Shown here piece after piece: positions 12,201-23,789 of a stretch of DNA of 64,000 bases. The notes beneath the pieces were generated by a model. It made no database searches and was not told the origin of the DNA. It saw nothing but the letters and a program-made list of their open reading frames with translations. Source of the DNA: Anagrus nilaparvatae (taxonomy: Eukaryota; Arthropoda; Insecta; Hymenoptera; Mymaridae); the NCBI GenBank assembly GCA_022575985.1, contig JAKSXM010000272.1, positions 4,464,001 to 4,528,000 on the forward strand, given 5' to 3'. The stretch's first letter is position 1; each line of letters starts with the position of its first letter. The position numbers were made by a program, and so were the translations under genes.

Positions 12201-13632
12201 TAATTTCTAAAGTGGATAAAGTCTTATCTTTGTGATAGACGATTGAGGGTTCAATTTAAAAATCACCATTCTTATGATTTTTCTGCCATATCTGGGATAC
12301 CTCAAGGGACTCATATGGGTCCATTGCTTTTTATATTTTTTATTAATGACTTATTTCTAAGTATACAGTTCTCCAGACTGGAACTGTATGCGGATGACAC
12401 TCGTCTAAGTAAACGTATTAATTGTAACCTAGATTCCATAAATCTGCAAGCTGATATTGATCAATTTGTTAGCTGGTCGGTAGAAAATGGCATGCCTATT
12501 CATCTTAGTAAATCTAATTTTATTTCCATTTCTAGGTCTAAATTCCCCATCGGTACTAATTATACGGTTAATGGTTTGGATTTAGCTAAAGTATCGCGTA
12601 TTAGAGATCTTGGCATCATTATTGATGCACAGGGGGTTTATACTGTCTAAGGCTCTCCAGATCCTTGGTTTCATAAAAAGAAGTACTTTGGATTTCAGAT
12701 CTCCATTTATTGTAGCTAACCTTATTAAAGTTTTTGTGATTCCGCATTTAACATACGGATCTGTAATCTGGAGGCCTTGGACCAGTGTGGACTACCGTTC
12801 TCTGGAGGGCATCATCCATAAGGGTCTTCGTTATGTTTCATATAAAACAAATTCTCCAATGTCTCCTCTCGAGCACGACTTCTCAAATATTTCTAAATTA
12901 GCTAATATTTCTTCCATCAAATCATTGCATAATGCATATGATCTGATGTTTATGAATAAGGCATTATCAGATCCATGTTTTCCTGAAAATTTGAGGAACG
13001 TATTCGAGAGTAGATCACTGGAATACAATTTACGCCAACCTAGAATTTTAAAAGAAGCTAGTGCTAAAAGTGATTTGTTATATCATTCCCCTTACCTCAG
13101 GTTAAAAAGGCAGTGGAACTCTTTGCCACAGAGTCTTAAAAATTTATTAGGTCAAGACTGTTTTAAAACTAATGTATATAGGTTCTGTTTAAATTATTTT
13201 GACTCAAATTAGTCTTTTTTACATTATGATTATTATTTTAATAAAAGAAGTATATTTTGCGCAATTCACTTTGGTCTCTATTGGGATGGCTCGGTTTTGG
13301 TTGCCTGCTATGGTCATTTATTCTAGTCATATAGGCAAAAATTAAATTAAGATTAGACATTTAGACTAATGGTGTTTTAATTATTGTATCCGAATTATAT
13401 TTGATTATTAATGCATATTATTTATAGGACTTGAATTATTAGATGTAAAATTAAATATTTTAAAATTGTAAGTTAGTTAAATTTTTCTTAATCAGAGTAA
13501 TAATTTTCTTTAATTAATGACAATGTATAAACTATTTTTTATATGTACAATTTATTTTTAAAAAGCATGTATTGGGTGTTTAGCCTGTTATTTATATATA
13601 ATAAAGAAATAAAGAAATAAAGAAATAAAAGG
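12200..13632 (+). mobile_element. 5'-truncated Jockey/CR1-like non-LTR retrotransposon
   Basis: Carries the C-terminal half of an RT ORF followed by about 400 bp of 3' UTR, ending in a short tandem tail of TAAAGAAA-type units (about 13602-13632), as many non-LTR elements do. The 5' end is truncated within RT. The exact 5' boundary is uncertain. Confidence 0.75.
12243..13212 (+). pseudogene. Non-LTR reverse transcriptase fragment
   Basis: Two frames (12243-12650, 12610-13212) together read SGIPQGTHMGPLLFIFFIND, then LELYADDTRL (the F/YADD catalytic box), LSWxxxNGMPIHLSKSNF-like thumb motifs and VIPHLTYGSVIWRPW. This is the usual palm-to-C-terminus order of Jockey-like RT. A single frame break near 12640 separates the halves. 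The fingers domain and endonuclease are absent (5' truncation). Confidence 0.82.
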
Positions 13633-14735
13633 AGAGCAGAAAATAAAGGTCGCGCAAGCGTACAATGAGTTTCCATACCAGTTCCATGCATGGGCCACTA
13701 GAGAATCCCGTTCCACTTCCATAGTGGTTCCACTATGGAAATCACATAGAGGGCCACATAATCAAATGGGAAATTCCCCGTGTCTTTTCTGATCGGGGTA
13801 CTTTACACGAGCGTTCGATTGACGTTCTTTGCCAACGAAACGCTCAGATATCCGCTAGCATAAATTAAGACTTTCGCTTGCAGCAGCAGCTTGCTAAATA
13901 ATTTTAAAATATATTAATAAAAAATTTTGTATCCACTATATTTATTTTTCTTATAATTAGAATCGGAATAATTTTAAACCACCATTATATCTCTATATTT
14001 TTTTTTAAATTTAAAATAAACATATTTTTTTGTTTTTACCTGACTTGGCCTAGCCTAAACATATACCATCACTCCAAAGAATTTACAAAATATTTTTAAA
14101 ATATCGGTACTAGGATTTTTTTGATTGATTATATAAGTTTTTTTTTCTTAAATTTTAATATTATTTTTTATAAAATATGATTTTTATAAACTAAAAAAAT
14201 TCATTTATTTAAAAATTATAAAAAAATTCCATTATTTTTTATTTTTTAATAAAATATAATTAATAATTTATAATTTTTTAATTTTTGAAAAAATTGTTTT
14301 TTAAATATTTTTTTATAGCTATAATTAACTTTAAGCGTGTTGTTGCTCTGGTAACTCATTTTTTATAATAAATTAATTAAAAGAAAATTTACAAATCGAC
14401 CTTTACTAGGCATAAAAGTTTTTACATATGTAAGGTAAAAAAAACCTGTTTTTTTGTCCTTTATTTGAAAAAAAAACTGTTACAGTCTTTAAAATTTAAA
14501 ATTTATTTTAATGAAATTAGGCACGTTGTAAGAAAAAAGAATTGAAATAGTTTCTTCGATATATGAATAATTATTTTGTAAAAAAAAAACAATTAAGATC
14601 TCTCGGAAGCCATCGTTGTCTGTTCTAGATAGTTAATATGGAATATAATTAATACACCGGAGAACCGCGATCTTTTTTGATATAAAACAAAATATATATA
14701 AATAATAAATATATATTAGATATGTAAGTATTTTT
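13633..14735. other. Fhos intron; contains second copy of a dispersed repeat
   Basis: At 13660-13790 lies the inverted relative of 640-770 (GAATCCCGTTCC, GGGCCACTAGAG). The rest is AT-rich with no supported feature. Confidence 0.5.
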
Positions 14736-15645
14736 TTATATGTAAGCGCTGACACCGTAGAGCAAGATGGAGTTGACTGTCGTCATCAACAGCCTCCTCT
14801 TCACTGATCTGGGTCCGCCAATGTTCGTCATCAGCCACGAGAGGGACTTTGTCACCCGGCCAGCTTTTTCACAGGCCTGCTGGAATCTTCTATTGTAGGT
14901 CAACTTGTTGTCCAAGAAGACCCCCAAATATTTGACTGTTCGTTTGGTCTTGATCATAAGGGGATTACCCCCGTCATCAATGCTGACGCCGAATATGGTA
15001 TCAAACCTTCTCCGGGTCAGAAGGACAACCTCCGTTTTCGGAACTGCCAGTCTGAGTACGTGATCCGACATCCAGCTATTGATAAGGCGCATGGCCTCAT
15101 CCAAGGTATTCTGCTGGAAGCTCATTCTTTAGCAAGCCGTCGTAAAAGGTATTCCACAGATCAGGGCCCAGAACTGAACCCTGCGCTATGCCTGCGCTTA
15201 ATACTTTACCTCTTGTGCCATCGAGCGTGTCCCAGCGCAGGTATCGGTCCCGGAGGTAGTCTCTGAGTATATTTCTCAGATAATCTGGAACTCTGAATAC
15301 CTGCTCGAGGGAGTGCAACATATCGTCCCATTTAGCCGAGTTGAATGCGTTTTTCACATCCAACGTTTAATATCCGGCCGTACTTGTCTGGCCCTCAAAC
15401 CACCTTCACGACCTGCTCGATGGCACCGATCGTGGAACGCCCCTCACGAAAACCGTGTTGATCGTCGCTAAGGTCACCCGCTTCCCTAATTGCCTGCCGC
15501 AATCTTCCTCTGACCATGCTCTCCATCACCTTGCCAATGGTATTTAACATACACAATGGTCTGTAAGATGATGGAGATTCTGATCCTGATTCACCCTTTC
15601 CCTTGCGTATCAGAGCCAGGCGGGCCACTTTCCAGTCCCTTGTTT
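14736..15645 (-). pseudogene. R1-like non-LTR RT fragment, truncated at both ends
   Basis: Three reverse frames (15628-15395, 15363-15097, 15125-14736) form a contiguous RT piece: SYRPLCMLNTIGKVMES, DQHGFREGRSTIGAIEQVV, DVKNAFNSAKWDDML, SAGIAQGSVLGPDLWN, KYLGVFLDNKLTY. It is clearly related to the intact element at 44223-49246, and its GC content differs from the flanks. Frame breaks lie near 15380 and 15110. No 3' tail or 5' part is present. Confidence 0.85.
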
Positions 15646-15659
15646 CAGAACCAAAAAAT

Positions 15660-16060
15660 TGACTATAAAGTATATTATAGTATATCTTTATTATAGTATA
15701 TCTAAAACTAGTACTCCCACGGAGAAAAATGAGGTACTACTTTCAAAAATCAAAGAAATTTTTATTTTTTTTAAATTTTGAGAAAAAAATTTTGAAAAAA
15801 TTAAGTATCAGATCCAAAAAATTACTATAAACCATATTTCTAAAACTAGTACTCCCATAGAAATAAATTAAGTACTGCGTCCAAAAAGAAAAAAAAACTG
15901 GTATTTTTTGTATTTTTTTGTGAAAAAAAAGTTGAAAAACAAATTTTCAAAAAAATAATTATCAGATTCGAGATATCGAGTAAAAATCATACTTTCAAAT
16001 ATCAGTACTTTCATGGAAATAAATGAGGTATTACATCTAAATTAAAAAAAAAAAAGTAGT
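15660..16060. repeat. Tandem repeat, about 2-3 units of roughly 160 bp
   Basis: The block CTAAAACTAGTACTCCCA, then AAATAAATTA/GAGGTACT, recurs near 15705, 15840 and (diverged) 15990, separated by A/T-rich spacers. The same family appears at 26080-26560, where one unit carries a MITE. Confidence 0.7.
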
Positions 16061-16149
16061 TTGAGATTTTTGAGACTTCTTTATAAACCGGCTTTTTAGC
16101 TTCCTGAGGTATCAAAACGTACTTATATATGCCAAAAAATCAAAAACCA

Positions 16150-16731
16150 ATATTTGACCCATCACAATGGTTCCTCATTGAGAAAAAAATGTTAATATGA
16201 ACCAGACTTACAGAATTATATGCCTAATTCTAAAGATAATTTCATAGCATATAAAATGAGTTGTATATATTTTATAATATTTTTTGCATTAATATAGGTG
16301 AAAGTGATAATATATAAGAAAGTGATAATACAAAGCTTAATTTTGTAATTTGGAATGAAAAAAAATGCATTAATTAATTTACCATATACCTTTAATGTTT
16401 TCTTTAAGCCTGCTTTATCCTAAATCCTTTTTCCATAAAGACGCGTCCCTAATTCGTTTATTTTTTCTGTAAATATCTTTATTTAGATAAGAGAGAATCC
16501 CGAGATTTTATGCGATTCCTAAATTTGCGCACCCAAATAAATTATTTAATTAATATTTTTTTTTTTATTTAATAAATTATTAAAAGTAATTTTTTTTTCA
16601 ATTTCTTGAAATTTTATTTAAAATATGGTTAATTTGAATTTTAGCTTGCTTTTCGCAAGTAACTGACGTTTAAAATATTTTAAGCCAGTTACATAAAAAT
16701 GTTAGAGGAACCATTGTGATAGGTCAAAATT
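16150..16731. mobile_element. MITE-like element with short TIRs
   Basis: TGACCCATCACAATGGTTCC (from 16155) is mirrored by its complement at 16705-16726 with one mismatch, and the similarity extends a few bases outwards (TATTTGACC / GGTCAAAAT). About 580 bp, no coding capacity. Target duplication not resolved. Confidence 0.6.
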
Positions 16732-17975
16732 TGACTTCATCTATAGCAGTTATTAGAACATTTTTTTATGCAAACAATTTTTTTTTTTTTTGAGTGCGTC
16801 AAATCCTTTTTAATTTTTTTTAAAGCCGATCTGTTATGTGGCACTTTACCGAAAGTTTTGCAATTTATTAAGTAAGTTATAGTAGCATTATATTCAAATC
16901 TGTATTTAAAACTTTTTTTTAATTTTTTTTTTATTTTTTAGACTTATATTGAATGCTACAGATGGTACGCCGATTTCAAAACACGCCGACTTTCAGCAGC
17001 TGTAACTCCGCCATTTTGGAAAATTTTTATTCGAAAATTTACAATTTTCAATTTTAATATATAAACAATATTCTCCTAAAATTTTATTCATTTATTTCAA
17101 CTCCTTCATAATAAAAATCCTATTTGAAAAAATATAGCATTTCATAGCCTTCCCCTGTAATGCGGTGTTTTTTATTTAAATTTGAAGTAAATAGCGCGCC
17201 AATATATTATGTAATTCGTTTAAGAATTACGGCGCTAAAATCGATATTATTGATCGATAAGTGGGGGTCACGTGAGTTTCAAAGAAATAACCCTCTCTCT
17301 CTCTCGTCCCTGGGATTTCGTGGAAATCGGACGAATTATGTAATCTCGCGCGCGCTCCTTTTGTCCCTGTAGATGAGATATGCTCTCCAGGTGACTTTAT
17401 TAGAAAGCATGTATCGAATATCGTGCTAAAATGTATTCGCGTAGTGGGACCTTCTAATTTATAGAAAATTACATGAGTGAGGATGGGAAACGTTTTCAAG
17501 AAGAATAGGGTTAGCTGCCCTGTAGATGAGGTTCATCCCACCACCAGGAGTCTCTCCATAAAGGTCCACACGTCGAATCACTATTTTCTAAGTCAAGATT
17601 TGTAATAGAAGAAAAGGAGCGACGTCGTGAGTAAATGATTAATAAAATTATATAAATGGTTAACCACGCGGAATTCTAATCGTCGCGAATTTATATTTTT
17701 GATTTATTAAACCGGTATATAAATATTTGTATGTATGCATGATAAGATAGTATGAGTGTGGCCACCGTAAATTATGTAAAATATTTTTATAATTTTGAAC
17801 AATTAAAATTTATTAAATTAAAGTATATAATGATCATTTAAATTAAATTATTAATGTGTCTTATAAAAGTTTATTTAATAATCCCTTTTCCAATGCATGC
17901 TGCCAGGCGTATGTGTATGTATTTTTACATACCACACTATACCAAAACAGGTAAAACCCCTCTCTCTCTTAAAAG
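16732..17975. other. Fhos intron, nothing recognised
   Basis: AT-rich, with a moderately GC-richer stretch at 17220-17600 that includes a CT-repeat. No coding or RNA signature recognised. Confidence 0.55.
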
Positions 17976-18065
17976 TAACATTTTATTTTAGCAATATAAA
18001 ACATTATTAAATTAATTATTATTATTATTATTCATTTATTATTGCTAAAATAAAGTGTTACACCC
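17976..18065. repeat. 90-bp palindrome
   Basis: GTAACATTTTATTTTAGCAA on the left is mirrored by TTGCTAAAATAAAGTGTTAC on the right around a TTA-repeat loop. It lies directly beside the transposase fragment at 18065-18397 and could be a small MITE or that element's terminus. Confidence 0.6.
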
Positions 18066-18397
18066 CCCTTAATATCACTTAAATTACTTACAACATCATC
18101 ACAATTAGCAGAACTAGATATATCATTATCAGTGTCACTATCATCAGCAGTATTAATAGTTAAACGTTCTATTAAATCTGCTAAAGGACTTTACACTCTA
18201 TAATAATTTTCATACTGAATAGTATGTTTTACACAATTTTTCCACAAATCAGGTGGCAAATTATTCATTATACGAATGCACATTTCATGCACGTCTTTGA
18301 GGTTAAATGTGTTATTTTCTTTTGCTACCTTATTTTTCACATAAGCCCAAATCAATTTAATTGGATTGAATTCACAATGAGCAACTGGCAGCCACAA
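18065..18397 (-). pseudogene. Tc1/mariner-superfamily (DDE_3) transposase C-terminal fragment
   Basis: The reverse strand reads LPVAHCEFNPIKLIWAYVKN, then KVAKENNTFNLKDVHE and LPPDLWKNCVKHT, the conserved end of DDE_3 transposases (H.ELNPIELIW..VK-type). After an in-frame stop near 18195 an acidic Ser/Asp-rich tail continues (ADDSDTDNDISSSANC). The catalytic Asp residues and N-terminus are missing, so it is a dead fragment. Confidence 0.75.
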
Positions 18398-19307
18398 AAG
18401 TTTTATTTCAGGACGACAATGAGTGTATTTTTTTATGATTTAATACATATATGTTCCTCTACTTCCTAGGTTTACCTTATTTTTTTAATGTATTCTATAA
18501 TATAAGCACGTTATTTTTTCTTTCTTTTTTATTTTATTGTGAACATAAAGATTATAAAAGAACAATGCGTTAAATTTATTGACTATCTCTATTCATAAAA
18601 AACCATTGGCTTTTTTGATACTGTTAACAATATAATATTCGGGCCAAAAAGTTAACCAAATCCTAAAATTATAATCTAGTTATTTTTACCTTTCATTTAA
18701 AAAAAAAATTACGTTTCTACGATAAGCAGGAGTGATTTTAGCTTAAATTGTTATAAACAATTTATTTGTTAATATTTTTGAAAATTGCAACGATTCCGTG
18801 AAGTTAAAGGGTTAAGGAACCTGTAGTTAAAATTTGGTTAAATTAAAATAATTTTTAATGCATTAAATAAAAAATTTAAAGATAGCCTAAAAAAAATTTT
18901 TTTTCTTACTTTTTTCATGCTTTTAATGCTGTCCCTCCCCCCCTGCCCTAATACGTATAATAAAAATATTTATACGTATTTGAAAATTAACTAATTTATT
19001 GGTTAAATTAATAAAAATATTATACTTCTTATATTATCTTATATCACTAGGTTTTGATGAAAGAATATATTATTAACTTGGTTTAAACAGTTTTTAATGT
19101 CATGATCCTAATCAAACCGTTACTAACTAGAAAAGATCAGATTATATTTTCCTTTTCAAACTTTTCAAACTTTTGAATCTGTTTAACATATCAAATAGAA
19201 ATATATTTTCGTGACGATAAAATTAGACCAGTTAATTCAGTAAATGCAAAATTTAAATATTTAAAAAAAATTAAATCTTTAGGAGAAATTTTTTCGTAAA
19301 TACTTAC
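18398..19307. other. Fhos intron, nothing recognised
   Basis: AT-rich, no repeat or gene supported. Confidence 0.55.
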
Positions 19308-19450
19308 TTCACTTTCATCATTGTTGAACCATCATGTTTAGCTATTAGTTTTAAGTGATCCCAAGATGCTTTGCATTCACTCTCCAATTTTCCAATGTTA
19401 GATGCTAATTCATCAAAGTCAACTTTTGAAGCTCTCGTAACAGCACCAAT
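19308..19450 (-). CDS. Fhos: Fhos/FHOD formin, FH2 exon
   Basis: 143-nt reverse-strand exon. It starts in phase 0 after acceptor AG (19451-19452) and ends with two bases of a split codon before a consensus donor gtaagta (GT at 19306-19307). The product reads IGAVTRASKVDFDELASNIG, then CKASWDHLKLIAKHDGST: the FHOD signature region just upstream of the SDFLADCAERI block. Joined to the exon at 24-291 it gives K-M-S-D-F-L in frame. A TTAA-flanked MITE begins 39 nt upstream of the exon, so the branch point is either in the short gap or inside the MITE. Intact and very likely functional. Confidence 0.93.
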
Positions 19451-19488
19451 CTACGTATAAATTACAATTAAAATTATTAGTCTTTTAA

Positions 19489-20059
19489 GGCGGTAGACTC
19501 AATTGTAGGGAAAAAAATCGATTTTTTGTTTTCTGTGTTTTGGGTTTGAAAAAATCTTAAGAGAATGGAAAAAAATTTTTATAATGATATCTTGAATAAT
19601 AAGGAAGTTATAGAAGATTAAGCGAGACGCCCAGAAACAACGTTTTTTAAATTCGTGTGCACGATAGCTCAAAAAAGAATTAAGATATCTTCCTAATTTT
19701 TTGGCTGCATTTTTAAAATATAATTATCTTCTGGATTGATGGAAAGATTTTTTCAAAAAATGTCCCATTTTTTTTCAAAAAAACGAGAAAAAATTGCTAT
19801 TTTTTAAAAAATTAAATAATTTTCACAATTTTCCATTTTCTGAAATTTGAATCAATCAATCCGGAAGAAAAATATTTCACAAACATAAAAAATTTTATTT
19901 GGTATGTTTCCGAACAAGTTGGAGACTGCAATCGTGCACACAATAAAAAGTGCGACCTAACTTTGAGAACCTGTACTCGGCGCCATTTTGGAAAAAAAAA
20001 ATGTTTAGCAACTTATAATCTAATAAAGTGCCAATTTTTTTTCAATTGAGTCTACCACC
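19489..20059. mobile_element. 571-bp MITE with TTAA target duplication
   Basis: Ends read GGCGGTAGACTCAATTG and its near-complement CAATTGAGTCTACCACC, flanked by TTAA at 19485-19488 and 20060-20063. TTAA duplication is the piggyBac hallmark. No transposase. A related, larger copy in the opposite internal orientation is at 41642-42762 (shared blocks around ATTAAGATATCTTCCTAATT and ATCTTCTGGATT). It lies in the Fhos intron, 39 nt upstream of the acceptor of the 19308-19450 exon. Confidence 0.82.
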
Positions 20060-21761
20060 TTAAGATATAGATTGGATATGAGCAATTATTTTAAAAGTGC
20101 TACTTAATTTGAGCCTGGAATCGTAAATTTTTTTTTTGGGGCACATCGATATGACCAGTGTTTTCAGTTAGTTTGAACCTTCAGAAAACCGAAAAAAATC
20201 GTGAACAAGATATCGGCGATAGGTGCCAAAAAGATTTTTTCACTTTTATGTCAGAAACCGCGTTTTTCGAATCTGAGCTACCCCAAATTTTCATAATAAC
20301 TTTTTAGGTAAGTAAAATTTAAAAAAATAGATAAAAAAATCTGATTGCCAGGGAAAAACCACTCCAGAAGAAAAAAAACTTATCTTTTTACGATGAAATT
20401 TAGCCAAGTTATCGTCAATTTAAGATTTTGCTCAAATTCGTCTTAAAAAAAATTAAAATTTTATTGAAAAAAGCCTGTTTCTGAACTTTAAACATGCATT
20501 ACTCGCTTGATTTTCATCGTAAAATAATAATTTTTTTTTTAAAATCGATTAATTTTTCTCTGGCAATTCATTTCTTTAAGAAAAAAAATCATTTTTATTG
20601 ACCAAAGGGTATGTCGGGTAGATAAGTGAAATGCCCCTGTTCTTGGATTTTCAAACTAACTGTTTTAAAAGTTTTTGGATGTAAAAACAATGTGGTAACC
20701 GATGCCCGTTTGTCCATATACCCCTCCCCGCCACCAAAACGGCCAAAAAACTGTCCAAAACCTGTTCTTTTGGTTATCATTTTTTTTCTCTGGAACGACA
20801 TTGCCAAAAACCCTGAAAATTGGCCACAATGGTCCCATTGCAATTATTTTTCATCAAAAAATTTTTGGGACCTCTACGACCACTTTAGACCACCAAAAAT
20901 TAAATTCAAAAATTTCAAAAATCAATTATTTTACAAATTTAAATATTGGGAAGGGGGCTGCACAAAATTTTATTTCAAATTATTTTTTCTAACATAAAAA
21001 CACAATTTTTCCAAAAGGTTTTAGGCCTCTAGACCCGGTGCGACCCAGTGAAAATTCCAAAAAACTCGTTTTTTTATTGATTTTTTACCGTTTTCTCGAC
21101 GATATCGCATGGAAAATCTAATACATTCATGTTAAATTAGAAAAGTAGATGTATTTTAAACGAAACTTAATAATAAGACAGATTAAAGACCTTTATACCC
21201 CTTTAGACCACATATTTTGCACTTCAAATTTCAAGTTTTCAATATTTTTTTCAATTATTTGGTTTTTTTTTATAATTTTTTGACGGAATATCCCATATAT
21301 AAAATTTTTTTAGTTAAATATATTATAATTTTGATAATATAACTTATTTTTTTATTTTTAGACCCTTTAGAAACCCATATTTTGAACGATAAAGTTCAAA
21401 TTTTTGAATTTCTTTCGAGTTTTCTTACTATATTGCATGGGAAATCCTATATATATATAATTTTTTTAGTTCAATATACTATAGTTTTAAAAAATACGAT
21501 CTTCTTTTATGTTTTAGACCCTCAAACTCTACTTGTTTCTCTCAAAATTACAAGTATTGTATTTTTTTTCTTAATAATTTTGGTTTTTTTATTATTTTGT
21601 GTGGAATTACCCATATATAAACTTTTTTTAGATTAATATTTTATATAAATTTATGCAATATTTTTAGATCAAATAAAAAATTGTTATATTATTTTAGACC
21701 CTCAGACCCTTTGTTTAAACTTCATTATATACTGTTCCTATATATGTATACTGCTGCTATA

Positions 21762-22433
21762 TTATACATCAAAATTGCAGTTTTCAATGATTTCATTATA
21801 TCGGCAATAAAATGTAGACATTTCCATGCAATTTAAATAAAAAAAGTCGAGAGGAACAGTATATGATGAATTAAGCTTTAATAACAAGCATGCAGTTTTA
21901 CATATAACTTCAGCATTAGATAAGTTTTGGTTTCGGAATTGCTGATGAAAAATCTTATATTTTTTACCAAGAATACCATGTACACTTTCTACTACCCATC
22001 GAATTTTACTCACAAATCGAGATGCATTTGATTCTTCATTTGAAAGCTGCTTTTTTTTACCTTTTAAAGCTGGCATTAGTACTCGATACCCGTTTTCTTC
22101 TAAGAGATTTATAACATCTCTAAAACCTCTATCTAAAACAAACACGTTTCCTGGTTTTAAAATACTGCTTATTCCGCTAGGATCTTTTAATAAGTCTTCT
22201 AAAATTTGTACATCATTAATGGTTCCATTAAAACAACTAAAAATCCGTTTGTTGTGGTAATTGTAAATGGTTTACATATTAGAACTTTTTTTTCCCAGAA
22301 TATGCTTTTCTTTGATAATTATTATTGGAGCTTTTTTCATGCCTCAGATAAGTCCCATCAGACATTAATACGAGGCAGTTAGTAAATCCATAGAGCAATT
22401 CTGGTACTTTTGATGTTTGAGTTAATAAAAAAT
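21762..22433 (-). pseudogene. DDE_Tnp_4 transposase remnant (PIF/Harbinger- or ISL2EU-like)
   Basis: The reverse strand, across several frames, reads FGLPTYIERFFI, LVLMSDGTYLRH (first catalytic Asp near 22359), NNNYQRKAYSGKK, PFTITTTNGF, then in one clean frame from 22145 FVLDRGFRDVINLLEENGY (second Asp), KKKQLSNEESNASRFVSKIR and WVVESVHGILGKKYK (Glu near 21988). The D-D-E spacing and wording match DDE_Tnp_4 transposases. Frame breaks at 22150-22370 and the lost N-terminus make it inactive. Assignment below superfamily is uncertain. Confidence 0.8.
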
Positions 22434-23709
22434 CTCTCTATATAGGTTGGTAAACCAAATTTTTGAGGTAGTACAATTTTTTTAAGACATTTTATTACCG
22501 ATATAATGGAATCATTGAAAACTGCAATTTCGATGTATAATACAGCAGCAGTATACATGTATAGGAACAGTATATAATGAATTAAGCTATGAAGTTTAAA
22601 CAAAGGGTCTGAGGGTCTAAAATAATATAACAATTTTTTATTTGATCGAAAAATATTGCATAAATTTATATTAAATATTAATCTAAAAAAAGTTTATATA
22701 TGGGTAATTCCACACAAAATAATAAAAAAACCAAAATTATTAAGAAAAAAAATACAATACTTGTAATTTTGAGAGAAACAAGTAGAGTTTGAGGGTCTAA
22801 AACATAAAAGAAGATCGTATTTTTTAAAACTATAGTATATTGAACTAAAAAAATTATATATATATAGGATTTCCCATGCAATATAGTAAGAAAACTCGAA
22901 AGAAATTCAAAAATTTGAACTTTATCGTTCAAAATATGGGTTTCTAAAGGGTCTAAAAATAAAAAAATAAGTTATATTATCAAAATTATAATATATTTAA
23001 CTAAAAAAATTTTATATATGGGATATTCCGTCAAAAAATTATAAAAAAAACCAAATAATTGAAAAAAATATTGAAAACTTGAAATTTGAAGTGCAAAATA
23101 TGTGGTCTAAAGGGGTATAAAGGTCTTTAATCTGTCTTATTATTAAGTTTCGTTTAAAATACATCTACTTTTCTAATTTAACATGAATGTATTAGATTTT
23201 CCATGCGATATCGTCGAGAAAACGGTAAAAAATCAATAAAAAAACGAGTTTTTTGGAATTTTCACTGGGTCGCACCGGGTCTAGAGGCCTAAAACCTTTT
23301 GGAAAAATTGTGTTTTTATGTTAGAAAAAATAATTTGAAATAAAATTTTGTGCAGCCCCCTTCCCAATATTTAAATTTGTAAAATAATTGATTTTTGAAA
23401 TTTTTGAATTTAATTTTTGGTGGTCTAAAGTGGTCGTAGAGGTCCCAAAAATTTTTTGATGAAAAATAATTGCAATGGGACCATTGTGGCCAATTTTCAG
23501 GGTTTTTGGCAATGTCGTTCCAGAGAAAAAAAATGATAACCAAAAGAACAGGTTTTGGACAGTTTTTTGGCCGTTTTGGTGGCGGGGAGGGGTATATGGA
23601 CAAACGGGCATCGGTTACCACATTGTTTTTACATCCAAAAACTTTTAAAACAGTTAGTTTGAAAATCCAAGAACAGGGGCATTTCACTTATCTACCCGAC
23701 ATACCCTTT

Positions 23710-23789
23710 TAATTTTTAGGTGAAAAGCCTTTGAAAACTGTAAGAAGAAAAATTTACTTAACACAGTTTTTGACCTAAAAATTAAAATT
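23710..23789. mobile_element. About 80-bp hairpin insertion in one arm of the foldback element
   Basis: The left arm reads straight from ATACCCTTT into GGTCAATAAA, whereas the right arm has about 80 extra bases whose ends are TAATTTTTAGGT and ACCTAAAAATTA. The paired arm serves as the empty site. Likely a very short MITE. Confidence 0.65.

Noticed and set aside
20595..20997. Paired frames (82-123 aa) duplicated at 23316-23712
   Set aside because: Mirror copies of the inverted arm in several frames on both strands; no motif or codon signal.
21382..21636. Hydrophobic 84-aa frame that could look like a membrane protein, with an identical frame at 22932-22678
   Set aside because: Both are the same AT-rich arm of the foldback element; Phe/Ile/Leu richness comes from base composition.
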